Source of the DNA: Candidatus Thiomargarita nelsonii
GTDB lineage: Bacteria > Pseudomonadota > Gammaproteobacteria > Beggiatoales > Beggiatoaceae
NCBI GenBank assembly: GCA_000785145.2
Contig: JSZA02000009.1
Coordinates: 1-64,000, forward strand
Direction: 5' to 3'
Length of the DNA: 64,000 nucleotides
Below, piece after piece: positions 17,153 to 26,298 of the stretch (within the stretch, counting starts at the first letter, position 1; each line of letters begins with the position of its first letter). The translations under genes and the position numbers were made by a program. The notes under the pieces were generated by a model, which was given only the letters and a program-made list of their open reading frames with translations, did not search any database and was not told the origin of the DNA.

Positions 17153-17548
17153 ATGAAACAACTATTTTTTACACTCATTCTAGCAATGAGCACCCAGATC
17201 GTCAGTGCTCAAGAGCCATCACCCTTCTACTGGGACTTCATCCATGTCGAGATTGATGTCCAGGAGAATGGGGATATGCTGATAACTGAGACTCAGAAAT
17301 ATGTTTTTACGGCGTCTTATAGCAATAAACGCTATCGCTGGTTGCCACTGGTGGATCGCATTGAAAACGTGGCAGTCTTTGAAGGAGATAGAAAACTTTC
17401 TGTCACCACCGGGATCAAAAAAAACCAGCAATGGATTAGGTGGCAGCACAGGCTGAATCCGCCAGAATCCCACACTTTTGTTATTAAATTTCGCAATTTC
17501 AAGAGTTTTGGGGTGCCCGCCAACGCTCCGAGTGACGGACATCTTTAA
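17153..17548 (+). CDS. DUF2207-like exported N-terminal fragment
   Basis: A 131-residue protein. A signal peptide (MKQLFFTLILAMSTQIVSA) precedes a beta-rich domain starting WDFIHVEIDVQENGDMLITE, resembling the extracellular N-terminal domain of DUF2207 membrane proteins (VxxDGsxxVtE...YRWLP). The membrane helices and cytoplasmic part that follow in full-length proteins are missing. The frame stops shortly after HTFVIKFRNF, in a repeat-derived tail (PANAPSDGHL). AGGAG lies 8 bases before the ATG. It is probably a truncated gene, although a short secreted protein remains possible. Confidence 0.55.
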   Translation: MKQLFFTLILAMSTQIVSAQEPSPFYWDFIHVEIDVQENGDMLITETQKYVFTASYSNKRYRWLPLVDRIENVAVFEGDRKLSVTTGIKKNQQWIRWQHRLNPPESHTFVIKFRNFKSFGVPANAPSDGHL

Positions 17549-17569
17549 ACCCTTTAATAGGATATATAT

Positions 17570-17752
17570 ATGAAAAATATACTATTCATCATAAGTGTAT
17601 ACACTGTATTATGGTTGACTGTCAATATAACAGAAACAGCAACACTTGAAGTTTTTTGTTTGAAGCTGCTCTGTTTGCTATTATTAGTAGTTTTCATCGT
17701 ATGGTGCTTGAAGAGGTGCGATATTACCATTGAATTTGGTGGTGATGAGTAA
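17570..17752 (+). CDS. small membrane peptide derived from the aapJ leader
   Basis: 60 residues. The first half (MKNILFIISVYTVLWLTVNI...TATLEV) and its upstream DNA (CATCTTTAAAC...AGGAT) match the leader and signal peptide of the aapJ gene that follows. After TLEV the frame runs into an unrelated hydrophobic helix (LKLLCLLLLVVFIVWCL) and an acidic end (EFGGDE). It looks like a partial duplication of the aapJ 5' end fused to new sequence. Whether it is expressed is unknown. Confidence 0.4.
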   Translation: MKNILFIISVYTVLWLTVNITETATLEVFCLKLLCLLLLVVFIVWCLKRCDITIEFGGDE

Positions 17753-17812
17753 AATTTTGGAGTCCAAAGCTTTAGCTTTGGACATCTTTAAACGCATTAA
17801 AAGGATAACTTA

Positions 17813-18829
17813 ATGAAAAATAAACGATTGATAGCGGTAGTCACGGTATTATTGTTGACTGTCAGTACAACACAAGCAGCAACGCTTGAAATTGTCAAAA
17901 ATAAGGGCTTCGTGCAATGCGGAGTCAGCACTGGCATAGCCGGATTTTCAGCACCGGATGATAAAGGCCATTGGACAGGAATGGATGTAGATATTTGTCG
18001 ATCAGTCGCTGCTGCTATATTTAGTAATGCTAACAAGGTGAAGTACATTCCGCTGACGGCTAAAGAGCGTTTGATTGCCCTTCAGTCTGGTGAAATTGAC
18101 CTACTCTCTCGAAATACAACTTGGACTTTAAGCCGTGACACAACAATGGGTCTGAATTTTGTTGGCATCAATTATTATGATGGGCAAGGCTTTATGGTCA
18201 ACAAAGATTTGGGAATAACAAGTGTCCTAGAATTGGACGGCGCAACCGTTTGCACTGAGACTGGGACGACGACGGAACTGAATCTGGCCGATTATTTTCG
18301 TGAACATAAGATGGCGTACAAAGCCGTCGTTTTTGATACTGCGGATCAGACTCTTATGGGATTTACAAGCGGGCGCTGTGATGTCTTGACTACTGACCAA
18401 TCTCAACTTTACAGCCTACGCTTCAAGCTGGCTAAGCCTGACAGAGTGATAGTGCTGCCCGAAATCATTTCTAAGGAGCCATTAGGTCCTGTGGTACGTC
18501 AAGGTGATGATCAGTGGTTTAACGTCATCAAATGGAGCCTGTTTGCCCTCATTAATGCTGAAGAAATGGGTGTGACTTCAAAAAATGTTGATGCGCTAAA
18601 AAAGTCTAGCACGGCACCGGGCATTAAACGTTTGCTAGGAGTGGAAGGCGATATGGGCAAAGGACTTGGATTGTCCAACGATTGGGCTTACAACATCATT
18701 AAGCTAGTCGGCAATTATGGTGAAGTCTTTGAGCGCAATGTGGGAAAGGATTCGCCACTGAAAATTGAGCGCGGCTTGAATGCCCTGTGGAGCAAGGGTG
18801 GGCTTCAATACGCGCCGCCAATTCGCTAA
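17813..18829 (+). CDS. aapJ: general L-amino acid ABC transporter, substrate-binding protein
   Basis: A 338-residue periplasmic solute-binding protein (SBP family 3, AapJ). The signal peptide ends TTQAAT. Typical motifs follow: GFVQCGVSTGIAGFS, GMDVDICRSVAAAIF, LLSRNTTWTLSRDTTMGLNF and the TDQSQL/PEIISKEPLGPVVRQGD region. AapJ binds a wide range of L-amino acids. The membrane and ATPase partners aapQMP start 4.2 kb downstream on the same strand; the gap is filled by genes on the opposite strand. A close paralogue is at 38088 and a 5' fragment at 40992. Confidence 0.9.
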   Translation: MKNKRLIAVVTVLLLTVSTTQAATLEIVKNKGFVQCGVSTGIAGFSAPDDKGHWTGMDVDICRSVAAAIFSNANKVKYIPLTAKERLIALQSGEIDLLSRNTTWTLSRDTTMGLNFVGINYYDGQGFMVNKDLGITSVLELDGATVCTETGTTTELNLADYFREHKMAYKAVVFDTADQTLMGFTSGRCDVLTTDQSQLYSLRFKLAKPDRVIVLPEIISKEPLGPVVRQGDDQWFNVIKWSLFALINAEEMGVTSKNVDALKKSSTAPGIKRLLGVEGDMGKGLGLSNDWAYNIIKLVGNYGEVFERNVGKDSPLKIERGLNALWSKGGLQYAPPIR

Positions 18830-18846
18830 AAATATTAATGTATTTT

Positions 18847-19030
18847 GGAGTCCAAAGCTTTAGCTTTGGTGCAGGACGCGGAGCGTCCAAGCAGGCATTC
18901 CCACGCAGAGCGTGGGAACGAGAACATCGCCGTTAAGGGCAACCACTAGGGCATTGCCCCTACAAACCGTCGGATTCTGTAGGGGCAATCCTTTATGGTT
19001 GCCCTTGTGTATAAGAGAGTGCGCGAGGCA
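18847..19030. repeat. repeat cluster after aapJ
   Basis: In order: a GTCCAAAGC-TTTA-GCTTTGG hairpin, a GGACGCGGAGCGTCC hairpin with CCCACGC/GCGTGGG, two GGGCAA...TTGCCC repeats in opposite orientation, and a half end of MITE family B (GTGTATAAGAGAGTGCG). The cluster marks the left edge of the block inserted between aapJ and aapQ. Confidence 0.65.
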
Positions 19031-19047
19031 AAGGAACGAGAACAACA

Positions 19048-20415
19048 TTAGTGTCCTAACAACATATCATAAGTGACTTGTTGTTTAGGATTAAGAGTGA
19101 CATCTAACTTTTTCGTTAACGCATAATCCACTATGTGGCGCAAATCATTTAACACATCATTCGGCACATTAGCAAATGCCGCTTTTTCAGCATCGCTCAT
19201 ATCAGCAAATAGTGCGCCAAACATATAGTTCGGACTCAAAAAAGAAACCAATAATTTTTGCCCTCCATCTATGGTATTAAAGCTAATTTCACAAGGTAAA
19301 GCGGTTGCATGATCTAAATAAGCCGTACCAATGGCCATTTTCGCATAATGCGGTGAACAGCTTTCAACCACTTGATTACCGCCGGGCATGGTTAACGGTG
19401 CATGACGTGCAGAACGCCAACTGGCATCTGGGCTACTTAACAAAGCTAATAATGCCGCTTCTTGCTTACCCGCATTAGGTTCACCATGAATTGTCAGGGT
19501 GTTAACCACGGTTTGGGCAATATGCTTGACTTCATCGCTGGTAAATATCCCCCCATCCTGTTTGGTATAAACATAATGTAAATACGGTGATTTCTCGGGT
19601 GTATTTTTGATGCTGTTGGTAATGTCTTCATTAGAACGGTATGTCGGGCCAATCGGTTCCTGCACGACTGTAAAGTTAATGCCACTTTGACTGCGCCAAG
19701 TTTCCAAAGCCGCTATAATAATCGCACGAATTTCCTTTTTGACTTGGCTAGGCAATTTTGTCATGGCTTCACTAAAATCAGCATCGTTCATTTGTAGGCC
19801 AAATAAAACATCCGTAAAAAACAACCTAAAAATCGCATTAGGATCCAGCATATTCACTTGAATTTGACCGTCTTCATTATGAACCGCAATCTCACAGGGT
19901 AATGCTGTCGCATGAATAAGGCCATTGTCAACAGTCACAGAATCTGTAACAAGTTTCGCACCCAATGCTTGGCCAGCGTAAGTGCGATTACAAATTTCTA
20001 CCACTTGAACTGTTTTCATATTAGTGGCTGAAAAAGGTTTACTACTATCAATGGATTGTTGAGAAGGAATAGCCAAAATGGCAGATGATAAATCATCTTC
20101 AAACGAGATCGCCGTTGGCTGAGTTTCTAACCCCGCAACCACCCAATCCCCCCCTTTAATATCCGCCCCAATGGTTTCCGATTCAACATTTGTCGCAATG
20201 TAACGGGCAATGCTCTTGGTGACATCCTTTACACGCGCATAAGTTGCTTTTTCATCAACTTGTCCAGCCGCATCAGAAACTGCCGGAATTGTGGCAACCC
20301 GCTCAAAAGGGGTAAATGCTTCAAAATTTTCATCATCATCGTCATCATCATTGCATCCTGCAATGACTAACAAAATGATAACCCAGATGACATACAAAAA
20401 ATGCTTGTTTAACAT
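19048..20415 (-). CDS. lipoprotein with two DUF302-like domains
   Basis: A 455-residue lipoprotein. The lipobox LVIAGC sets the lipidated Cys at 21, followed by an Asp run (NDDDDDDE) that acts as a tether. Two similar domains follow. The first has VVEICNRTYAG...HATALPCEIAVHNEDGQ...LDPNAIF, the second VVESCSPHYAK...DHATALPCEISFNT...LSPNYMF, both like DUF302. Ligand unknown; DUF302 proteins of sulfur oxidisers are often found near redox enzymes, but no such neighbour is here. Minus-strand, probably single. Confidence 0.7.
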   Translation of the reverse strand: MLNKHFLYVIWVIILLVIAGCNDDDDDDENFEAFTPFERVATIPAVSDAAGQVDEKATYARVKDVTKSIARYIATNVESETIGADIKGGDWVVAGLETQPTAISFEDDLSSAILAIPSQQSIDSSKPFSATNMKTVQVVEICNRTYAGQALGAKLVTDSVTVDNGLIHATALPCEIAVHNEDGQIQVNMLDPNAIFRLFFTDVLFGLQMNDADFSEAMTKLPSQVKKEIRAIIIAALETWRSQSGINFTVVQEPIGPTYRSNEDITNSIKNTPEKSPYLHYVYTKQDGGIFTSDEVKHIAQTVVNTLTIHGEPNAGKQEAALLALLSSPDASWRSARHAPLTMPGGNQVVESCSPHYAKMAIGTAYLDHATALPCEISFNTIDGGQKLLVSFLSPNYMFGALFADMSDAEKAAFANVPNDVLNDLRHIVDYALTKKLDVTLNPKQQVTYDMLLGH

Positions 20416-20623
20416 CGTTTTTTTTTCTCCTGAGACTGTAATTAAGGCTCTCGCCTGCCGTCAGGCAGTCTAATCATAAATGATGGTGATGTCAAGCAAA
20501 GTGCAAATTGTGGCCTAATTAAGTATTAATTAATATTTTAATGTATTTTGGAGTCCAAAGCTTTAGCTTTGGACAGGACGCTTCGCTAAGGGAACGAGAA
20601 CAAAATCAATGATTTGTCCTGCA

Positions 20624-21673
20624 CTATCTGACATTGACGCTTTGCTCCCCCAGCCAACACCCCGGATCAGCTTTAAAGGGATCGCCAGTGACGGCATACG
20701 AGAGACATTTAAGTCCCCCTCGGCAGAATTTCCCATAAAAGCAATTCTCACAGCCCTCACTGATTTGCTCGCGCAGGGCTCGCAAAAGTTCTGAATTGTC
20801 GTACAGTTCGAGTAGGGGCGTTTCTAATAAGTTACCTACCCGAATGGGCATTCGTCGGCACGGGTAGAGATCTCCGTTGGGTTGAACGGTGAGTAAACTG
20901 TCTCCGGCGGTGCAGTGATAGGGACGTCCGCCCCCGACTAGAAATTGCAGCGCACGGTGCATAGCGATTTCGGTGCGATTAAACCAACTGCCTTTTTTCG
21001 TTTGCGCCACTCACTCAAAAAATTCTTTAGTTTCATCAGGGCTCATAACCGCTTCACGCAAGTTTGCGCCACTCCCACAAGGAATCAGCCGATCCGCCCA
21101 TATCCGATCCACTCGCAGTCGTTTCCCTAATCGTGCGACTTCTGGAAATTCGTGAAAATTTTGGCGGTGAGCAGTAAATGAGATCAGAGTACGAATCCCC
21201 TCGCGCCGTAGATTTTTGATAGCAGTTATTGTTTGGGCAAGATTGCCTTTGCCACGAATACTATCATGGGTTGCTGCTGTGCCTTCAACGCTCACTTGGA
21301 CAAAGCGGGGTGCTAGTTTGCCCAGATGTTGCGCCATTGGTGCATCAATGAAACTACCATTGGTGAGAATGCCAAAGCTAAATCGTTTGTTCTTCGCGGC
21401 AAAGATTTTTAATAAATCGAGAAAGTCGCGCCGCGCAAACGGTTCTCCGCCAGTAACGGTGATGTGGGCATGAAGAGGTTTGCCGGCTCGCTGATTTAAG
21501 GTGGCTAGCAATTTTTTAAATTGCGCCAGCACTTTGAGTAAGTCAGCAAAACTCAATTCATTTCGTGCATAGTTGTCTTGATAGCAGTGGGCACAGCGCA
21601 AGTTGCAACGCTCGGTGATATGCCATTGGAGCAAGAGGCTTTTGGGCGCATAACCGGTTTCGTTGGTGTGCAT
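20624..21673 (-). CDS. radical SAM/SPASM peptide-modifying enzyme split by an in-frame TGA
   Basis: Read through one TGA (21011-21013), this is a 349-residue enzyme. The radical SAM motif CNLRCAHC (about residue 23) and GGEPFARRD are intact. The SPASM part holds YHCTAGD, LYPCRRMP, CENC, KFCRGG, KCLSYAV and DPGCW, enough Cys for auxiliary Fe-S clusters. The upstream half ends TKEFFE, the next codon is TGA, and GTG (VAQTKKG) follows in the same frame, so nothing but the stop separates the halves. A restart at the GTG, a Trp (TGG) to stop mutation, recoding, or a sequencing error are possible. The ATG lies 5 bases after the stop of the Gly/Cys-rich peptide, whose last codons (GGAGGC) supply the ribosome site. 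Family members modify ribosomal peptides. Confidence 0.75.
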
Positions 21674-21678
21674 AGATA

Positions 21679-21873
21679 TTAGCCTCCGCAACCACCACCG
21701 CCACCACAACCGCCACAACCGCCACCGCAACCACCTTCGGCACTACCTGGATTGTCAGTTTTTGCAAAAGCCTGTTCAAATGAATCGAAAAGGCCAAAGT
21801 TTGCCAGGGCACTGATCCCAAAGATAGAAATGAGGAAAGCGGGATCAATATTGCTTTTTTCCTCTGATTTCAT
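21679..21873 (-). CDS. Gly/Cys-rich RiPP-precursor-like peptide
   Basis: 64 residues. A leader-like N terminus (MKSEEKSNIDPAFLISIFG...) with a hydrophobic stretch (FLISIFGISALANFGLF) is followed by an acidic linker (AKTDNPGSAEG) and a tail made only of Gly and four Cys (from residue 47). Such tails occur at the ends of TIGR04222-type proteins and in precursors processed by radical SAM/SPASM enzymes. The gene lies immediately before the radical SAM gene with a 5-base gap and after a TIGR04222-like gene. The role as substrate is inference from context. Confidence 0.65.
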   Translation of the reverse strand: MKSEEKSNIDPAFLISIFGISALANFGLFDSFEQAFAKTDNPGSAEGGCGGGCGGCGGGGGCGG

Positions 21874-21891
21874 CCATTTAAAGTGTTTAAG

Positions 21892-22514
21892 TCATTTATC
21901 GTAATAGCGACGACCAAGCTGAGTTTGTCGCTTGTTGGGTGCTAAAACTATAAAGGTAATGATGGATATAATAATAAGAAGTATGATGAGGAAAGCTACG
22001 GGACGATCATAATGCAGACCAAAAAAGAGTTTCGTACCGCCTATCCCAAGAATGATGGACCATATTATCCGCCGTCTCAGGATAGCCTGTTTGAGTTGAT
22101 GCTCGGTAGGCTTGAGATGCAGTTGTTCCAAGTGCCGATTGATAGGTTTGAGATGGCTATCAAGACGTGAACGCAAGCCGGTGTCTGAAAAAAAATCGGC
22201 TGGTTTTCGTCAATCTCGCCTTTGAGTTGTTGGTTTAGCACGCTCTTAACTTCTGCCTGATCCGCCTTGCCACGGCTTGTTATGAGTTTGCGATTCCAGA
22301 GATCAAAAAGTGCCGTTTGAATAACTCCTTTACGCCCGTCTCGTAATGCGGCAATTTCATTCGAGTTAAGGCTAGTAACATCTGGCATAGAATATTGGTT
22401 TGAGTCGTCGGCTGCCTTGATCCAGCGCTTGCCAATCACTATGCAGAAAATTGAAAAAAGTATCAAATAAATTAGGAAAGTAGGGCCTGGGATTTGTATG
22501 AACATGTCAAGCAT
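21892..22514 (-). pseudogene. TIGR04222-like membrane protein with one frameshift
   Basis: The first part (22514 to about 22190) reads MLDMFIQIPGPTFLIYLILF, a membrane helix, then LNSNEIAALRDGRKGVIQTALFDLWNR, the conserved LsPxExAxLxGGxxRxVxTAL motif. The second part, in the next frame, reads DTGLRSRLDSHLKPINRHLEQLHLKP, two membrane helices and a C-terminal NKRQTQLGRR. The frames join at a run of eight A on the plus strand (22188-22195); one extra base restores a single protein. AGGAG precedes the ATG. The join could be a true mutation, slippage or a sequencing error. First gene of the minus-strand RiPP-like locus. Confidence 0.65.
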
Positions 22515-22540
22515 AGCTGTTCTCCTATTGTTGTGTTGTA

Positions 22541-22587
22541 GGAGTCCAAAATTTATTTTGGACGTCCAAGATAAATCTTGGACTCCA
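22541..22587. repeat. two GTCC-family hairpins in the RiPP-locus leader
   Basis: GTCCAAAA...TTTTGGAC and GTCCAAGA-TAAA-TCTTGGAC share the middle GGAC/GTCC. They lie just upstream of the TIGR04222-like start, thus in or near the 5' leader. Confidence 0.7.
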
Positions 22588-22590
22588 ATA

Positions 22591-22856
22591 TTATAAATTG
22601 ACATCATCCGCATAAGAATAGATTTCTATGCCCAAATTGTCTGCCACGGGCATAGCATGAGAATCAACCATCGGTGATATTACAATCCTTCTATTGGCTT
22701 GGCGACCGTGTTTTTGCTCATAAAGCACCGATTGTAGCCATATTTTGCCTTTCTTCCTCTAACTGCCGATCTAGTCTCATCTCCATCTTCTCCCATTTTT
22801 TTGCGGTCTTCAGTATAGCCGTGCCATCAGATGGTCAAAACGATTGTATGTTTCAT
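22591..22856 (-). pseudogene. remnant of a DUF3782-type PD-(D/E)XK nuclease gene
   Basis: The last part reads IVISPMVDSHAMPVADNLGI then EIYSYADDVNL and stop. The earlier part reads WEKMEMRLDRQLEEERQNMA in a separate stretch, with stop codons between (…IGAL-stop, and MKHTIVLTI-stop at the 5' end). The phrase VSPxVDxxAxxxADxLGIxIYSYADxV is typical of the C terminus of DUF3782 nuclease-like proteins. The N-terminal part is gone. Confidence 0.5.
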
Positions 22857-22968
22857 ATTTTTTTATAATATTATAGCATATCAACGGCATACTTTACACA
22901 ATTTAATTGATTCTAAAAGAATGACATTTTAGGGGCTTTTTAAATTTTATAATGATACTAGAATCAGA

Positions 22969-22992
22969 CTTCCAAGATAAATCTTGGACTCC
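22969..22992. repeat. GTCC-family hairpin before aapQ
   Basis: TCCAAGA-TAAA-TCTTGGA, 30 bases before the aapQ start and on the right edge of the block that separates aapQ from aapJ. Confidence 0.7.
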
Positions 22993-23022
22993 AAAATACT
23001 TTATATTTAATAGGAAAAACGC

Positions 23023-24129
23023 ATGGCAGTAGTTCCAGTTCCAACTAAGCCACCTTTTTGGCATGATCCACGCATTCGTGCGTTAATATTTCAAATAATT
23101 ATATTAGTAGCAGTGTTTGCTTTTTTTTTCTATATTTTTGGCAATGCTCTGCATAATCTCGAAAAGCGTGGTATCAGCACCGGCTTTGATTTTTTATCAA
23201 CGGAGGCTGGTTTTGGCATTATTCAAACTCTGATTGAGTATAACGAATCTTCTACATACGGGCATACTTTTGTCGTCGGGCTGCTTAATACCATTTTAGT
23301 CTCAGCTTTGGGTATTGCTTTTGCCACTCTTCTCGGTTTTATTATCGGTATTGCGCGACTTTCCCATAATTGGCTTGTCGCAAAACTCGCTGCGGCTTAT
23401 ATCGAAATTTTTCGCAATATTCCATTATTATTGCAAATTTTTTTCTGGTACTTCGTAGTGTTACGCGCCTTGCCCTCTCCACGCCAAAGTTGGGCTTTTG
23501 GAGATTTGGCTTTCCTTAATATTCGTGGCTTGTATTTACCTTTACCTGAGCTAGAATTTTCGTTTATCTGGGTGGCTTTTTTTCTCGTGTTGGTGTTCGT
23601 TTGGGCAAAGCGTCCGGTTTTCTACTTTGCCCTGCTTTTAGTTTTGCCATTATTCTGGCTGGCGCCGTGGGATGTTCCACAATTGAAAGGTTTTAATTTT
23701 CAAGGCGGTATCACTGTCATTCCAGAACTCATGGCTTTGTTAATTGCTTTATCTATTTATACAGCGGCTTTTATTGCCGAAATCGTGCGTTCTGGTATTC
23801 AAGGGGTCAATTATGGACAAACGGAGGCGGCTCAGGCGCTGGGTTTGCGTCAAAGTCATACTTTGCGATTGGTGATTATTCCTCAAGCGATGCGTATCAT
23901 TATCCCGCCGTTGACGAGCCAATATCTTAATCTGACTAAAAATTCGTCATTAGCAACGGCTATCGGTTATCCAGATTTGGTTGCCGTGTTTGCAGGAACG
24001 ACGCTTAATCAGACGGGGCAAGCGGTGGAAGTCATTGCTATGACGATGGCTGTTTATCTTACTCTCAGTTTGTCTATTTCTTTATTGATGAATTGGTACA
24101 ATCGTAAAATGATGTTAGTAGAGAGGTAA
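23023..24129 (+). CDS. aapQ: general L-amino acid ABC transporter permease AapQ
   Basis: A 368-residue inner-membrane permease of the HisM type. The N-terminal helix is followed by a periplasmic segment and the permease core. The EAA loop reads EAAQALGLRQSHTLRLVIIPQAMR. The family-typical long insert between helices (ALPSPRQSWAFG...NFQGGITVIPE) is present. AGGAA stands 9 bases before ATG. Four bases separate it from aapM, so the three genes form one transcript. Confidence 0.92.
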   Translation: MAVVPVPTKPPFWHDPRIRALIFQIIILVAVFAFFFYIFGNALHNLEKRGISTGFDFLSTEAGFGIIQTLIEYNESSTYGHTFVVGLLNTILVSALGIAFATLLGFIIGIARLSHNWLVAKLAAAYIEIFRNIPLLLQIFFWYFVVLRALPSPRQSWAFGDLAFLNIRGLYLPLPELEFSFIWVAFFLVLVFVWAKRPVFYFALLLVLPLFWLAPWDVPQLKGFNFQGGITVIPELMALLIALSIYTAAFIAEIVRSGIQGVNYGQTEAAQALGLRQSHTLRLVIIPQAMRIIIPPLTSQYLNLTKNSSLATAIGYPDLVAVFAGTTLNQTGQAVEVIAMTMAVYLTLSLSISLLMNWYNRKMMLVER

Positions 24130-24132
24130 AGT

Positions 24133-25158
24133 ATGGCTGGCTGGTTACGCAAAAATCTTTTTTCTTCTTTTTTTAATACGATTCTGACATTTTTCAGTCT
24201 CTATTTGCTTTATCTTATCATTCCACCTATCGTGCTGTGGGCTTTTGTGAACGCTGACTGGTTTGGTGAGAGTAGGGATGCTTGTACCAGTGGGGGTGCT
24301 TGTTGGGTATTTATTAATGTACGTTTTGGCCAATTTATGTATGGTTTTTATCCACCCGATGAGTATTGGCGCGTGAATTTGGCCTTTATCTTGTTGGTAT
24401 TCCTCATTATTGCGCTGTTGATTGATAATTTTCCTAAAAAGGGCTGGCTGAGTGTTTTTACGCTGTTGGGGTATCCCCTCATCGCCTTTTTCCTATTCTA
24501 TGGTGGCGTGTTTGGGCTTGAAGTGGTGGAAACCAATCAATGGGGGGGATTGATGTTGACCCTTATTTTGGCGACGATTGGGATTGTTTTATCTTTACCG
24601 CTTGGCATCTTGTTAGCTTTGGGGCGACGGGCGGATAATATGCCGATTGTCAAGTCTTTGTGCATTGTTTTTATTGAATTTTGGCGCGGCGTACCTTTGA
24701 TCACGGTGCTATTTATGGCTTCAGTGATGTTGCCATTATTTCTGCCCGAAGGGGTTAATTTTGATAAGTTGTTGCGAGCTGTGATAGGTATTGTTTTGTT
24801 TGAATCGGCTTATATGGCTGAAGTTGTGCGAGGTGGTTTGCAGTCGATTGATAAAGGACAATATGAAGCGGCGGAGGCTTTGGGTTTTGGATACTGGAAA
24901 AGTACACGATTGATTATTTTGCCCCAAGCTTTGAAGTTGGTCATTCCTGGTATCGTGAATACTTTTATCGGGCTTTTTAAGGATACAACGCTGGTGCTTA
25001 TTATCGGGTTATTTGATTTGTTGGCTGTTGTGCAGGCGGCATTTACGGATCCCCATTGGTTAGCTTATGGTGTGGAAGGTTATGTGTTTGTCGCGGTAGT
25101 CTATTGGATATTTTGTTTTAGCATGTCGCGTTATAGTCAGCATTTGGAGAGAAGATAA
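24133..25158 (+). CDS. aapM: general L-amino acid ABC transporter permease AapM
   Basis: A 341-residue second permease of the pair. Its EAA loop reads [24 protein letters not shown]. The N-terminal hydrophobic segment and the [20 protein letters not shown] periplasmic stretch (two Cys) are typical of AapM. GAGAGG precedes the ATG inside the end of aapQ. Complete and well conserved. Confidence 0.92.
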   Translation: MAGWLRKNLFSSFFNTILTFFSLYLLYLIIPPIVLWAFVNADWFGESRDACTSGGACWVFINVRFGQFMYGFYPPDEYWRVNLAFILLVFLIIALLIDNFPKKGWLSVFTLLGYPLIAFFLFYGGVFGLEVVETNQWGGLMLTLILATIGIVLSLPLGILLALGRRADNMPIVKSLCIVFIEFWRGVPLITVLFMASVMLPLFLPEGVNFDKLLRAVIGIVLFESAYMAEVVRGGLQSIDKGQYEAAEALGFGYWKSTRLIILPQALKLVIPGIVNTFIGLFKDTTLVLIIGLFDLLAVVQAAFTDPHWLAYGVEGYVFVAVVYWIFCFSMSRYSQHLERR

Positions 25159-25159
25159 A

Positions 25160-25882
25160 ATGATAGAAATGCGTGGTGTTCATAAATGGTATGGGGAATT
25201 TCATGCTTTAAAAGAGATTAATCTTTCGGTAAAAAAAGGCGAAAAGATTGTTATCTGTGGGGGCAGTGGCTCAGGAAAATCTACTTTAATTCGTTGTCTG
25301 AATCGGCTCGAAAAACATGAACAGGGGCAGATTATCGTGGCTGGTACTGAACTCAATGATGATTTAAAACACATCGAACAGACGCGCCGAGAAATTGGGA
25401 TGGTATTTCAGCAATTTAATTTGTTTCCGCATCTTTCCGTTTTAGAAAATTGCACGCTGGCGCCGATTTGGGTACGCAAGTTGCCGCGCAAAGAGGCGGA
25501 GAGTATTGCTATGAAATTTTTGGAAAGGGTGCATATTCCCGAACAGGCGGATAAATATCCGGGACAATTATCGGGTGGACAACAACAGCGTGTTGCGATT
25601 GCGCGTAGTTTGTGTATGAGTCCTGAAATCATGCTTTTTGATGAGCCGACTTCGGCGCTTGATCCTGAAATGATTAAGGAAGTGCTAGATGTGATGATTG
25701 AATTGGCTGAAGAGGGGATGACGATGTTGTGTGTCACGCATGAGATGGGATTTGCGAAAACGGTGGCTAATCGAGTTATTTTTATGGATAAGGGAGAAAT
25801 TATTGAGGAAAATGTGCCGGATTTGTTTTTTAGTTATCCTCAATCGGAGCGGGCTAGAGAATTTTTGGGTAAGATTCTTTAG
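25160..25882 (+). CDS. aapP: general L-amino acid ABC transporter ATPase AapP
   Basis: A 240-residue cytoplasmic ATPase. Walker [11 protein letters not shown]-loop [10 protein letters not shown], signature [14 protein letters not shown], Walker [13 protein letters not shown] and H-loop VTHEMGFA are all intact. One base separates it from aapM, with GGAGAGAAG as ribosome site. A near-identical, internally deleted copy of the second half lies at 29825-30114. Confidence 0.93.
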   Translation: MIEMRGVHKWYGEFHALKEINLSVKKGEKIVICGGSGSGKSTLIRCLNRLEKHEQGQIIVAGTELNDDLKHIEQTRREIGMVFQQFNLFPHLSVLENCTLAPIWVRKLPRKEAESIAMKFLERVHIPEQADKYPGQLSGGQQQRVAIARSLCMSPEIMLFDEPTSALDPEMIKEVLDVMIELAEEGMTMLCVTHEMGFAKTVANRVIFMDKGEIIEENVPDLFFSYPQSERAREFLGKIL

Positions 25883-26298
25883 GGGGTTGTATCGCGGATT
25901 TAAAATCAAAGTAAAAATTTTTTCATCCTGAATACGCTCTGCGTACTCTCTTAGACAAAATGTTTTAACTTATTGAAATAAATGTATATTGTGTAGGGTG
26001 CGTCCTACGCACATTTTTGTTGGTGCAGATCAATTGTATGTGACTTGATTTATGCACAGGATGCACCGATGATTGTTAGGTGGATCGTTTATTTGTGCGG
26101 AGTACGCACCCTACGCTTGCTTAATTGTGATGTTGTAAAGTGACCACATTAGTTGTATAAAGTTGAATTGTCTTTGCATTAAATATGTGTTAGATTTTTG
26201 CAGCAAGTGTAGTACTCCGCACAAATAATTGATATAAGTCGATTTCATGCGATAGACAGCACGATGTTTTTTTATTTTTACACTAATGGAGATGTTAT
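25883..26298. other. intergenic stretch with repeats
   Basis: It holds half of MITE family B (CTCTTAGACAAAATG...ATTGAAATAAA...GTGTAG) and GTAGGGTGCGTCCTACGCAC repeats up to about 26120. The remaining 180 bases are AT-rich with no ORF and probably contain the promoter of the next gene. Confidence 0.5.

Noticed and set aside
20980..21013. Selenocysteine insertion at the TGA of the radical SAM gene
   Set aside because: No convincing bacterial SECIS stem-loop is visible just downstream of the TGA, and the site is not at a catalytic Cys position. Kept only as a weak alternative.
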